From: Gnetum montanum
Taxonomy: Eukaryota > Streptophyta > Gnetopsida > Gnetales > Gnetaceae
Length of the DNA: 64,000 nt
Direction: 5' to 3'
Assembly (NCBI GenBank): GCA_015680685.1
Contig: MNCI01020827.1
Coordinates: 117,142 to 181,141, forward strand
Numbering within the stretch: position 1 is the stretch's first letter; each line of letters opens with the position of its first letter. The notes beneath the pieces are model-generated. The model was not told the origin of the DNA and did not search any database. It was given only the letters and a program-made list of their open reading frames with translations. Position numbers and translations under genes: made by a program. Positions 1-10,670 of this stretch are shown here, piece by piece.

Positions 1-1344
1 AAAAGTCAATCGCCACCCAAGCCCAGCCAACCTTTCGAGCGTTGTTTGCCAAGGTATTTATAGGGTTAGGAGCAGGAGAAAACGTGGTCTAGATGCCACG
101 TGTCCTGGGCCCTACAAGGTGCAAACATGGCTGTATTATGTAGATGTGCAATGCTAGAGGTGAGCTTTGTTACGCTGTGACCATACTGCTGAAACTGCAT
201 GTGCCAAAATCCAGTGCACCAACAATGCAAGAAAAATGGAGCCTATGCTCCAGGACTACGTCTTCCATACTCTGGCAAGCAGGGTCAAGCGTAAGATCAA
301 TTTTTTGGGGATTGACCAAGGATATGTAAAATGAAGCAAACTTGCTGATTTTTTCCGCCAAAGAGATATCAGGGCGAGAATAATCATTGCCAACAAGTTA
401 TAGAGCTAACTGAAGACGTCTTGATGCCTCCATGCCAATGTTGCACTACCCATGTTGTTCAGCACATTGGCGTAGCATAAGTAACTGCTCGCTACACTGT
501 GCTACGCTACTGGTCTTGATAGAAAACTTGATAGGAGCCAAGAGAATTTATGTGAGGCTTAGTTAGACAAACAACTGCAACATTTGTCCTCCATGCTGGA
601 AACCCTTTGGACTTGCTGAATTCATCTTTGGAACATTTCTGTCATTTTTGCATTGTTGCTATGTTGTGCTGTGCTATGTAGCATAGCACAACGTAGCAAC
701 CAGTGTATCATGCTTCCTTGTTCAATCTGTCATTTTCTACCAAGAAACCTTGCTCGAGGCCTGAGGGCTAAGTGGGACAACCAGTTTTGGAGGTCGAAGC
801 ATTGCCAAGTGCAATCTTCTTGTTGGAGTCACTTGGCAAAAGGGGGCCTTTGTGCACTTTCTCCCTGTTACGCTCTACTACGCTGCATAGTGTAGCATAG
901 CGTAGTATCCTGTGTTGGTGGAGCAAGTTTGCTTGATGGTTGCAACATGGGCAAATGCTTTGGAAGATCAACTTTTCATCAACTTACATCTTGGATGCTT
1001 GATTGATCTCTTCGAGGCTTGCTACACTATGTAGCGTAGTTTAGCGTAGTAGATTTCTATGCTAAAAAAAATTTCGAACTATTTTGCTCATCTTGAACAG
1101 TTTCGACAACTCCAAGCATGGTCCTTGGGTAGACTGCTAGCCAGGTCAATTATCCGATTGGGTAGGCTGGAGAGTTTAGCAAGCCTGTCAGCCCTGGAGA
1201 TAGAAAACTTGTTGGATTGTACAGTCTATCCTTGGTGCCTACACCATTCTGTCAGCCCATCATGATGTTGCACTTGTGGAAATCCTTTCCCAAATTCCAA
1301 GACCTTGCTAAAGCATGAGGGTCTTGAAATTTTATGGTGTTTCA
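1..1344 (-). repeat. Element A 3' LTR (left copy, truncated by window edge)
   Basis: Aligns along its whole length with 21342-22689; the first 480 bases of the LTR lie before base 1. It ends in TTTCA at 1344, where similarity to the right copy stops. A minus-strand TATA box reads as TATTTATA at 55-62. The copy holds many CTACGC-type palindromic words, for example near 465-512, 655-700, 870-905 and 1020-1050. Compared with the right copy it lacks the right arm of the 40-bp palindrome found at 21833-21872. Small ORFs here are random. Confidence 0.88.
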
Positions 1345-2730
1345 CTGGTCCCACTTTGTTCACGTTTGGAGGATCTGCCTGAGAGACACCAACAAAGAAT
1401 ACAAAACACCATGAAGGACAAGATGCCAACATCACTCTCCAGTGGTTGCTCAAATGTCGCTTTGCTATGCTTGGGAGCATCAAGGTGGTCATGTAGGGAA
1501 AGGGGAAAAAGATGGATTTGAGGGGATAGGTTTAGGAAAGGAAAAGATGTAACATAGTGCGGTCCCTCTTCAAAGTGCTTTTGAGGGAGTTGGTATGCAT
1601 GGGCATCTTTCTTTTACTAGCTTCTAACCTCTCATCGAAATGCTTAGAGATTGTTGTTGTGAAATAGCTGATGTGCCATTTGTGTTGGGCACGCTTCTTT
1701 TTTTTGGACTCTTTTTCTCTTTTGCACTTTTTTTTTGTTGTTTAACCACGTTCACTTGCAAACAACCTTATTGTTGTAGGATAGGTGTTTCCTCCCTGAG
1801 ATGAGTTGTGTTACATCCATGTGGGACTTTGAACTGCCTATAGGTGCTTCCCATGTGGCGAGCAACGTTACGCATGTCATGGACTTTGCGGTTGAGCATG
1901 TGGAAGGTCTCTATATGTATCAGGAAAGCTTGTAAAAGAGATGTGAAATGGGAAATTGTGGGTGTGAGAAATGAGGTGAAGAAGGTTAAAGAGGGAGGGT
2001 GGGATGTGCACTCCCAAATAGCCAAGCTAGTCAGAATGGTCACCTCGGAACAATGTAATGTCCTATCCTCCTAGCAAAATGCATCTCTGACCGACGCCAT
2101 CTCGGCCTGTATCCTGCAAACACAATAGAAAGCATACCAGAAAAATGTAACCATGAAATGAGGTGAGGGCAGAATCCCACTTACTTTAAACACTGCTAAA
2201 GTAGGAAGCATTATTTCTTAAGCATGCAACGTCTAAACTAAGAAGGCCAACAGTAGTTCTGGCAGTGGCAAACTAAAGGGGTTGGCATCGAGGAGGCTAG
2301 GAGTTGCAGTGATGCGAGTGCTCAGAAGTTCCTGCCCAGGGCAAACATCATGTAGTTTAGCTGTAAGCTAAGAAACCTAGCAGCTGAACGTCTTTTGAGC
2401 TCAGATGATGGCAGGGGCTAGAGGGTAGCAACTTTGTGGTTGTGCCACAATAGTGTTGGGACTGCAACAATAGGCATTGATAATAGGAGCTATCGCTAGG
2501 GTGACGGGTTGTGGTAACGGTAACTCCAGAAGGTAAGCAAGATGTCAGATGATATCTCTAGAGGATCAACAAAATGCCAGGGGCAGTGGCATTGCATATG
2601 TTCTAGAGGGTGTTTTCTTAGCATCATGAATTACATTCTGGAACTGCAACGTTCCACCCTGTGTTGGCACTGTGCATGCTCGCTTATTTGCAGGATCGTG
2701 GATGCTGGCTGAGAACATTGTGCCATGAAC
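1345..2730 (-). other. Element A 3' untranslated region, no gene seen
   Basis: This stretch lies between the left LTR and the first tandem array. On the minus strand the bases next to the LTR are moderately purine-rich (AAAGTGGGACCAG), a weak candidate polypurine tract. Short ORFs occur on both strands, none with a recognisable motif. I see no gene here. Confidence 0.55.
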
Positions 2731-3035
2731 CCAGTTTAAGGTCTTGGTAGACCATCAAATATACTACTTTAAGGTCCTAGTAGACTGCGATGTGCTAGTT
2801 TAAGATCCTAGCAGACCGCTGTTAGTTTAAGGTCCTAGTAGATCGCTGTGCTAGTTTATCGTCGTAGAGAACGGTGGATGGGCCAGTTTAAGGTCATAGC
2901 GGACCATCTGTGCTAGTTTTTTTCATCATAGTAGATGTCCTTTGCCATTTTTACATCATAGCAGATGATCTATGCTAGTTTATAGTCATAGCGAACTATC
3001 TGTGCTAGTTTATAGTCATAGCGGACTATCTTTTC
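2730..3035. repeat. Array 1: decaying tandem repeat with GGTC..GACC palindromic core
   Basis: About nine units of roughly 30-40 bp share the phrase GCTAGTTTAAGGTC followed by TAGTAGACC or a variant, so each unit holds a GGTC-N6-GACC inverted repeat. Units decay to the right into GCTAGTTTATAGTCATAG. The array lies just downstream of integrase in element A. Tandem repeats in the 3' untranslated region are known for Ogre/Tat elements. Confidence 0.8.
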
Positions 3036-3189
3036 TTACCTTGCTTTTGCATCAGACATAGTATGGCTTGAGGTACAAGTGGTTCACAGGATTTACAAAC
3101 TCTTTACCACATGTCTGCCAGTTTGAAGGCTTCGTTCTCATAGGATTTCGTGACTATGAATGGACCTTCCCAGTTTGCTGAGAACTTGT

Positions 3190-4175
3190 TTACATGCTAA
3201 CAAAAAGCTTTGAGAACTAGGTCCCCTTTTTTTATTGGCCATCGATGTAGATTGAAATGATGCTTTTTTTGCTGCTTGTCTTGGTACTGTTTGATATGAC
3301 CAAGTGTTTGAGCATGCTCCTCCTCTATATAGTTGAGGTAAATGATCCTTAACTCATTGTTTTGGGCCTCATTCATGACGCTTGAAAGGATCATCTGAAG
3401 TGATAGTACATATAATTCAAGAGGTAACACTGCTTCAGATCCATAGACTAGGCTATAAGGAGTCTTACCTGTGGCCATTATCCATGTCATACAGTAAGCC
3501 CACAGCACATAGAGGATTTGCTCTTGCCATCGCCTCTTACTATTGCTAAGCATCCTTTTGAGCAAGTTGATGATGGCCTTCTTTGTTGCCTCCACCTGAC
3601 CATTTTCCTACGGGTAGTATGGCGACGAAAAGGATTGCTTGATGCCAAGGTTGCTACAAAAGGTTTTGGTTTTCACACTACTAAATTGTGGCTTGTTGTT
3701 TGTCACAATAGTCATGGGAAGACCAAACCTTGTTACTATGTTGTCCAAGATAAAGTGGCAAACCTATTGAGATGTAGTTTTCCTAAGGAGAATAGCCTTT
3801 GCCCACTTTGTAAAGTGAAGTTATGTCTTGTGGAAGACTTAGATGTGATGGGTCCTATGATATCTAGCCTTCATCGTTGGAATGGTCACGTAATTTGTGT
3901 AGGATGCAACTTAGTAGGTGAAACATGTATAATATTTTCATGACATTAGCATGTATCACACATCCTAACTTTGGCAAGGTAATCTCATTCCATGCAAGGC
4001 CAGTAATATCCTAGGCATATGATTTTTGTTGTCATAGCCTTGGGAGCTATGTGTCCTCCACATAGTCCTTCATAGACTTCGTTAACGATTTTCTATGCTT
4101 CTTCCCCAATAACGCAAGTTAGCAATATCCCATCAAAATAGCATTTGCATAAGGTATTATCTCCTATAAGGACAT
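3190..4175 (-). pseudogene. Element A integrase (degenerate)
   Basis: Integrase inserts element cDNA into the genome. Reading the minus strand from about 4170, the translation shows a Tat-type zinc-binding region (a histidine in CGGHIAPKA, then a CDTC cysteine pair) and a core with LDIIGPI near 3860. An RFGLPMTIVTNNKPQF segment follows near 3720. Tat integrases normally have an aspartate where this copy reads N in TNN, so the second catalytic residue looks lost. The third, glutamate, survives in GQVEATKK near 3595. The C-terminal part from 3595 to 3197 is open and contains the family phrase KTPYSLVYGSEAVLP. Several stops break the frame upstream, so no active enzyme is expected. Confidence 0.82.
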
Positions 4176-4179
4176 ACTT

Positions 4180-4870
4180 TCGGGCTCACTTTCGAATTGT
4201 ATCTTTTTGAGTAGATGTCAAGCTATGTGGGGGTTCGCTATGTTGAAGGTAGGCTTTAACATTAGCATACCACTCTTGGGCATCGGTAGCACTTATGGAG
4301 GCAAAGTGTACCACTTGAATGATAGGGTCTGTGCACATTTTTATCGAAGCGGCCAAAGTTGCGAACATGCGTGGTAGCATGTTTAACGCTAGCGTGGCTA
4401 AGGCATCTGCTATAATGTTCTCATTGTGTGGCACATGGTGGATGTCTATAGTTGTAAACTATTTCAGCAAACTCTTAGCCAAGTCACAATAAGGTTGTAA
4501 ATGTGAAGCTTTACAAGCATAGATTTCGGTAATCTGGTTAATGATGAGTTGGGAATCACCTCGGACTATCAAATGTTGGATATTTAATTCCTAGGCTGCT
4601 AAAAGGCCTGTAAGGAGTCCTTCGTACTCAGTTACATTGTTTCTACAAAGGAATGTAAAATGGTAAGTGAAAGGTCAAATGTCCCCCGAGGGGAATGTAA
4701 TGACGGTAGCAGCACTACCACCTCGTGTGGTTGAGGCATCGTCGAAATGCAAAGTAGCTTCGAATTGTAATGGGATAGGGTTGATACTGTTAACATGTTC
4801 ATCAGGGAATTCCAACTCTATGGTTGCCTGATCATCGATGGGTGAGGTTGTGAGCTACATAGTATCTCTT
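4180..4870 (-). pseudogene. Element A second, archaeal-type RNase H (aRNH) and linker
   Basis: The minus-strand translation shows the order expected for an archaeal-type RNase H: NNVTEYEGLLTGLLAA near 4640, then RGDSQLIINQITEIYACK near 4530, then HVPHNENIIADALATLALNML between 4434 and 4370. The acidic residues of EYE, GDS and AD are the usual catalytic set. The domain follows the RT-linked RNase H, giving the dual RNase H arrangement that is diagnostic for plant Tat elements. The rest, to 4186, is the linker to integrase. Stops in the upstream half show it is a relic. Confidence 0.8.
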
Positions 4871-4949
4871 CTCCTTTCGTTGACGATTAGGCTACATAGT
4901 GTAAATTGAATTCTGCCATTATAGCTTTCCATCAGGCTATCCTGCTGCT

Positions 4950-6330
4950 TTAGTATAAATTGTTCATGATAGCCCGAAGTACGTTGCTCTTGCATATAAT
5001 GTTAACCTTGCTACGGAATAGATAATGTCTCCACTTTTTTAGGGAAAATACTAGGGTGAGACAATTTCTTTCTACTTCGTTGTATTTTGCCTCATAAGCT
5101 ATCAGTGTATGGATCAAGTAATAAACTAGGATTTCAAAGCTATCATCTCTCTTCTGACATAACAATGTTACGATAGATGTGTGTGAAGTGGCAAGGTAGA
5201 TGTAGAAAGGCTTGTTGCTCTGTGGTGGGTAAACAGTTGGGAGGTGCAAAAGCTCTTTCTTTAAGTCATCAAAGGCTTGTTGACACTGTGCCATCCACTC
5301 GAAGTTGATCCCCTTCTTTAGCAAGTGTTGCATGGGGTGTAACTTGTCGGTCAACTTTGCTACAAACCTTCTGATAAATTGTATTCTACCTTGCAACCTG
5401 CGTAATTCGTTAAGGTTGGTAGGGGGTTCTAGGTTAACGATGGCCTTAACTTTGTCAGGGTTCACTCGTATTCCAGCTTCTGATACTACAAACCCTAGCA
5501 TGCGTCTGGTTTTAACTCCGAAAAAATATTTCTTTGGATTGAGATGCAAGCCATGCCTGTGACAACGCTTGAGGACTATATCTAGATCAGTGGGATGATC
5601 AATAGCTCTCTTAGACTTGACTGTTATGTCATCCACGTAATCATTTAGTCTCTCTAAGAGGTAGTCATTAAATATGTACGTCATGGCTCATTGATAGGCT
5701 GCTCCGGCGTTTTTGAGACTAAAGGGCATCATAGTGTAACAAAAGGTTCCCTAAGGGGTCATGAAAGTAGTTGTTAACTGATGCTCTAGATTGATGCGAA
5801 TTTGATTGTAACCTAAGAACCCATTTATAAAGGATAGTAAAGCATGACCAGCCGTAGTGTCAATAAGTTGATCAATACTTGGTAATGGGATGTTATCTTT
5901 AATCGTTACTTTGTTTAGATATTGAAAGTCTATACAAATTCATATACCTCCCATTTTCTTGAAGACTACAATGATGTTCGATACCCACTCCGAGTAATCA
6001 ACTACGCAGATGAAGCCTACTTGATATAGCTTGGTAATTTCATCACGTATGGCTAGTGTGATTTTCGGTTTAATTTTTCGAGCCTTTTGTTTAACTGCTT
6101 TGATACGCAGGTCTAAGAAAATGTTATGTTGTATGAGTCATGGGTCTAAGCTCGGCATGTCATTATAGACCACGCAAACACTTTAATTTTGTTTTGGAGA
6201 ACCTTAGATATGTCCTTTTGTATTTGTGGATCTAGGACAGAGCCAAGTTTTAATGTCTTTATTTCCCGCCTAGATGTAGTTACAAGTGCTTCGATGAGAG
6301 GGTCCTCGGTCACATCCTCAGCCTCTAAGT
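4950..6330 (-). pseudogene. Element A reverse transcriptase and first RNase H
   Basis: Sense translation from about 6330 gives a conserved lead-in (LKLGSVLDP, then KIKVFAWS). Next come AVKQKARKIKP, a palm segment with YSEWVSNIIVVFKK, IDFQYLNK and FINGFLGYNQIRI, then the catalytic motif YVDDITVKSK near 5640. The thumb phrase is LRRLQGRIQFIRRFVAKL, followed by an RNase H segment with FYIYLATSHTSIVTLLCQ and YEAKYNEVERNCLTLVFSLKKWRHYL. The part from 5684 to 4950 is one open frame of 244 residues. Stops upstream of the catalytic motif disable the whole. The wording is that of Tat elements, not Athila. Confidence 0.9.
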
Positions 6331-6337
6331 CTAAGGC

Positions 6338-6589
6338 TTAGACCAAATGTTCGGTCCAATCTAGGGATGTTTCCAGGGATGCTACAGTGTTGTTAATAGA
6401 TGATTCCCAGTTTATTGATTCTGAGTTTAGGCATCTCGTAAGCTTGCCATGAGGACCTATCAAGGTTAAAAGTGAATGTAGATCATCATGCATAGCCATT
6501 TTTGTCAAACCTATCATAATAAGAAAAAGCCAAGTCAACTGATACTTGTTTGTAGCAACAACATGTAATGAATGTTTGTAAAGTAGCAA
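6338..6589 (-). pseudogene. Open segment just upstream of element A RT; possible 3' exon edge
   Basis: An open stretch of 83 codons on the minus strand runs towards the RT lead-in, in the same general frame after one stop. I recognise no domain. A pyrimidine-rich run ending in TTATTATGATAG (minus strand, near 6530) would make a fair splice acceptor. This matters because Ogre elements are known to splice out an intron between protease and RT. The segment could be the first part of an RT-side exon, or plain linker. Confidence 0.35.
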
Positions 6590-6629
6590 TACAACATAAA
6601 ATAATCATCAATCACTTTGCAAAATTTGC

Positions 6630-7060
6630 AAGTCGAAGCTACTAGTTTAAGGTCTTAGTGGACCATATTGAGACTTGAAACGAATGCTAACAGTGCTAGT
6701 TTAAGGTCATAGCGGACTGTCACATATTATATAATTTGGTTTATGATACGGAATGAGTGGTGAGATGTCATATAGGACATGGCAGATTGTTGACCGAGTT
6801 AAAGCATATGCTAGAATTGCTAGTTTAAGGTCTTTGCAGACCGCTATTAGGTAGAGTTGGAAGCCAAAACTGCTAGTTTAAGGTCCTTGTGGACCGTTAA
6901 TAGGTAGATTTTAAAAGCTAAGATTTGCTAGTTTAAGGTCTTTGCGAACCGCTATTAGGCTACATGGTAGGTTAATGTCCTATGTAAACCAAGATTGTCA
7001 ATTTAAGGTCTTAGCAGACCATTAATGGGTAGACTTTGTAAAGATAGATGGCTAATTTAA
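6630..7060. repeat. Array 2: dispersed GCTAGTTTAAGGTC..GACC motifs
   Basis: Six or seven copies of the array 1 phrase (GCTAGTTTAAGGTC, about 6 bases, then GACC) are spaced about 55-130 bp apart, for example near 6643, 6697, 6819, 6874, 6928 and 7000. The GGTC/GACC halves form a short palindrome in each copy. The array lies between the RT end of element A and the promoter of the antisense gene. Confidence 0.78.
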
Positions 7061-7078
7061 GATGGAACAAAATTTTCG

Positions 7079-7216
7079 GTGGGCCCACCTATTATGCTGT
7101 AGACAATCGCTACACTAAGGTGTTACTATGACATAATAGTGCTACGCTACAAAGGGTGTCCCACATTAATCCGGTCATGAAAATGATAAGTATTTTACCA
7201 CATTGGCTATAAATAG
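7079..7216 (+). promoter_or_regulatory. Promoter of the antisense gene (TATA box, GGGCCC palindrome)
   Basis: A good TATA box (TATAAATA, 7208-7215) lies 135 bases before the ATG at 7350. About 120 bases upstream of it is the perfect 12-bp palindrome GGTGGGCCCACC (7079-7090), which contains the TGGGCC core bound by plant TCP-type factors. Both are read directly; the transcription start and factor binding are inferred. Confidence 0.55.
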
Positions 7217-7349
7217 AGGTTTACTCCTGGTAAACTTGTCATTTTCATTGTCAGAGCCCAAAGCCCATACTCAAAGCGTAGCATGATTGCACAAAGAGAG
7301 AGTGAACTAGTGTAGCATAGCAGTTGATAGGAAATTTACAAGCAAGACA

Positions 7350-7468
7350 ATGGCACCCAAAGGCAAACGCAAGCATCGAGGACTTGCCAAAGTAGACGAG
7401 GTAAAGGACACTCTGGGGCATCTGTCCAAGGCATGCGTTGAAGTGCGAGAGGAGGCTCCTTCTGCTTG
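7350..7468 (+). CDS. Antisense gene exon 1 (basic N-terminus)
   Basis: The exon is 119 nt long and starts with ATG 135 nt after the TATA box. It encodes a basic N-terminus (MAPKGKRKHRGLAK) followed by a mixed-charge stretch, 39 codons plus two bases. It ends at a textbook donor (TTG|GTAAGT at 7468/7469). Joining to the acceptor at 12462/12463 keeps the frame open for 38 more codons, while the other reading frame at that acceptor closes within 11 codons. This supports the splice. Confidence 0.62.
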
Positions 7469-7571
7469 GTAAGTCGCTACGCTACCCTTTTTTTCTAGAT
7501 GTTGTTATCATTATTATGGTGAAATTTGCATTCACTGCCACTGTTTTGGTTGGCATTTTTGTCTCCACGTC

Positions 7572-7888
7572 TGATGAGTGGCGAGGTACCCCTACACTCA
7601 ACCATATGAATACGAGCGTACACGCGCGATCCGGTTAAACTCCGCAAACTAATTGCCTTAGCACCACAAGAAACACTTGGGGTTAATCGTTTGTTGTCTT
7701 CCCAGGCTTGCTTGTAAGTGTCACGGTGTATGGTTAAGCAAGTCTGAGGTATGTGATTTTTTTGGTATTTTCAGTTTATCTTCTATGCTATCATGGGAAA
7801 GGGTTGAGAAACTAACTAACTCTAACTAATGTCCTAAGCCTAAATTAACTAGCGTCAGCATCCGTTCCCACTTACCGGACACACCCTG
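7572..7888 (-). repeat. Element B 3' LTR (visible part before N gap)
   Basis: It matches 10671-10987 almost base for base, and starts with TGATGAG right after the target duplication. The remaining ~730 bp of the LTR must lie in the N gap, judging from the 1045-bp right LTR. Confidence 0.9.
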
Positions 7889-8624
7889 NNNNNNNNNNNN
7901 NNNNNNNNNNNNNNNNNNNNNNNNNNNNNNNNNNNNNNNNNNNNNNNNNNNNNNNNNNNNNNNNNNNNNNNNNNNNNNNNNNNNNNNNNNNNNNNNNNNN
8001 NNNNNNNNNNNNNNNNNNNNNNNNNNNNNNNNNNNNNNNNNNNNNNNNNNNNNNNNNNNNNNNNNNNNNNNNNNNNNNNNNNNNNNNNNNNNNNNNNNNN
8101 NNNNNNNNNNNNNNNNNNNNNNNNNNNNNNNNNNNNNNNNNNNNNNNNNNNNNNNNNNNNNNNNNNNNNNNNNNNNNNNNNNNNNNNNNNNNNNNNNNNN
8201 NNNNNNNNNNNNNNNNNNNNNNNNNNNNNNNNNNNNNNNNNNNNNNNNNNNNNNNNNNNNNNNNNNNNNNNNNNNNNNNNNNNNNNNNNNNNNNNNNNNN
8301 NNNNNNNNNNNNNNNNNNNNNNNNNNNNNNNNNNNNNNNNNNNNNNNNNNNNNNNNNNNNNNNNNNNNNNNNNNNNNNNNNNNNNNNNNNNNNNNNNNNN
8401 NNNNNNNNNNNNNNNNNNNNNNNNNNNNNNNNNNNNNNNNNNNNNNNNNNNNNNNNNNNNNNNNNNNNNNNNNNNNNNNNNNNNNNNNNNNNNNNNNNNN
8501 NNNNNNNNNNNNNNNNNNNNNNNNNNNNNNNNNNNNNNNNNNNNNNNNNNNNNNNNNNNNNNNNNNNNNNNNNNNNNNNNNNNNNNNNNNNNNNNNNNNN
8601 NNNNNNNNNNNNNNNNNNNNNNNN
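7889..8624. other. Assembly gap, 736 N
   Basis: A run of N inside element B. By comparison with the right LTR, its left ~728 positions would be LTR sequence. That leaves almost no room for the protease, RT and integrase that should lie between LTR and gag. Translations crossing this gap are not real. Confidence 0.97.
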
Positions 8625-10524
8625 AGTTTGGACAACATCCCAGACTCCCCAGACTCCTGCAGATGTGAGATAATTGGACAACATCCCTTAGGATGGTCAT
8701 AGTAGCAGACCTCACATCCACCATCATCGTCTGAATCAGAATTTACAGCCTCATTGGAGTTAGAAATTTTTTCCTTACCCCTGTTATGTGCAAGGTTAGA
8801 TTTTCTCTGCATGTTCTTACCTTTATCACTACTTTGCTCATCCTTAGACTCCTCTACGATTTTCAGGATTGTTTCTATTCGTGAGTCTAAGGAATCCCAC
8901 ATTTGGTCTACCTTAGCCGATACCTCCGTTGTTAACTTTTGGATCAGCGCGGTTTTCCTGTTCACCAACTCTGCGAGTGGTGACTCATCCTCCTCTTCAC
9001 AAAATTTCACTCCCTTCTTGCGAAGGGAGGGATCGCGGTTGTATTCCTCCGCACTCTCTCTTTTACATAGCTCACCCTCTTCTTGTGCTACTTGTTCCAA
9101 CAAAACTTCAACTTCATGGGCTCTTAATTGGGAGAGTCTCCCTTGGGCGTAAGTCCCAAGAGTTCTTCTCGTTTCATTTCGTGGCCCATCCACGAGGTGG
9201 CGAAGTTGATCCCGTTTAGCGTACCCATGGCCCGGGCAACGATGTAGCAGTGTGTAATAACGGGCCATGGCAGCATCCAAGGATTCATAAGCTCCTTGTT
9301 TCCAGCCTTGGATCTACTTACGCAAGTTAGACACTCTGGAGTACGTTTGATATTTGTTGTTGAACAATTCGAGCATCATACTCCACCTCCTGATGGTTTC
9401 CAGTCCTAAGGACCAATACCAGCTCTCTGCTTCTTTAATGAGTGTCCTAGGGAACAACTTGAGTTTCTGCCACTCATTGTCTATGTTCTGCAAGGCACAG
9501 GCATCGTGGAATGCCTGTAAATGATGCTGAGGATCAGCGTTGTATCCCCCTTCAAAACATGGGATATTATTTATGTCCAAACACTTGATCCTAATGTCCC
9601 TTAAATGCCTTGTGGGAATCCTAACTGCCTCTCTAATATCAAGCATGCTTCGGGTTGCGAATAGGGGTTCGTCATGATCATCTCTTTCATGACGTCTGTG
9701 ATGCCTACGTGGTGGTTTCCTATTTTCCCTACGTCCTTGCCCTTGTCCTAACTCCTCTCGACCTTCCTGTCAAGGCATTTCATCTCTTTTACCATTTCTC
9801 TCCGTGTTATGCTCATGGTGGCTACGCCCAGATGTGGAAGGAGAGAGTGAATGTTGAGATGAAGGAGAAGAAGAAGGGGATCCATCACCATGGTGATGTT
9901 TCTTGCCTTCTCTACGACTGCTTCGGCCCCGATCGTTGTGACGATCAACGAGTCCGTCATTAGTGTGAGTAGTTGTTCCTGCCGTGAACAGCTAGTGCTC
10001 ACGGGGATCAGAGCCTGGAATATGTATTGTTGATCTAAGGCCCTGATGCCTAACCTCTTCACTAGAGTGAGGAGGAGGAACATCATTTTCTAAGAAACCC
10101 ATCGTGAGGGGTTCCTCTTCTCCTATTTCACTAATGACCTGGGGAACCTTGCTCTTCAATAGTGAATGTTGGCTCTCCTGCCTTGCATCCTGAATACGTT
10201 GGGCATTTTAGGTTGATAATCCCTCATGACATGGTCATCCAAAACGTATTCAGCAAGCAACTCTTGCATGCCAATCTGTACCAAGGCACGTCAAAGCATG
10301 TTGGGAGCAGAGCGATCTGGGGGTAACACGATGTTACCTTGCATGTCTCTCCACCGCAGTTGCTCATCTTGATGGAAAACAAAGGTAAAATCCGGCACAT
10401 ACTCATTGGGATGCGTATATGTGACTTTGGATTGTTGAGGACATGGTTGATTTCGGTTATGCGTATGATCCTGACTTTCTCCTGTATTATCCTTAGGTGA
10501 GTTGATTGCATGAGAAGAAGCCAT
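8625..10524 (-). pseudogene. Element B gag (Athila-like), 3' part lost in gap
   Basis: Gag forms the particle that packages element RNA. A likely start is the ATG at 10524 (MASSHAINSPKD); a conserved N-terminal phrase follows (VPDFTFVFHQDEQLRWRD). The capsid-like core lies at 9646-9170, with LKLFPRTLIKEAESWYWSL and CPGHGYAKRDQLRHLVDG, typical of the retrotransposon gag family. A glutamate-rich stretch and a cysteine/histidine knuckle (CEVCYYDHPKGCC, about 8720-8680) close the visible part. Stops and frame changes break it between 10290 and 9650 and at 9314. The same blocks occur in element C gag, so the two elements are related. Confidence 0.8.
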
Positions 10525-10651
10525 TTCTAATGGTGTGCTAACTTTCACCGTTATTTATGTTCTGAATTAACTGATTAACCCTAAGGTTCGTTTTAGGCTC
10601 ACAACGATGTGAGAGATATCCCTTATGTTTAATTCGCGTGAAAACACTTAG

Positions 10652-10669
10652 TCCCCGGCAACGGCACCA
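10652..10669 (-). promoter_or_regulatory. Element B primer-binding site (tRNA-Asp)
   Basis: The plus strand reads TCCCCGGCAACGGCACCA, which is the 3' end of plant tRNA-Asp with one change (GCGCCA to GCACCA). It lies one base from the 5' LTR. A tRNA-Asp primer is typical of the Athila lineage. Confidence 0.9.
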
Positions 10670-10670
10670 A

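Noticed and set aside
3518-3943. Plus-strand ORF of 141 codons
   Set aside because: It is the antisense shadow of element A integrase, which is recognisable on the minus strand across the same bases.
7826-9280. Long ORF of 484 codons across the N gap
   Set aside because: About half of it is N. Only the first ~220 residues are real gag sequence of element B; the part beyond the gap is LTR.
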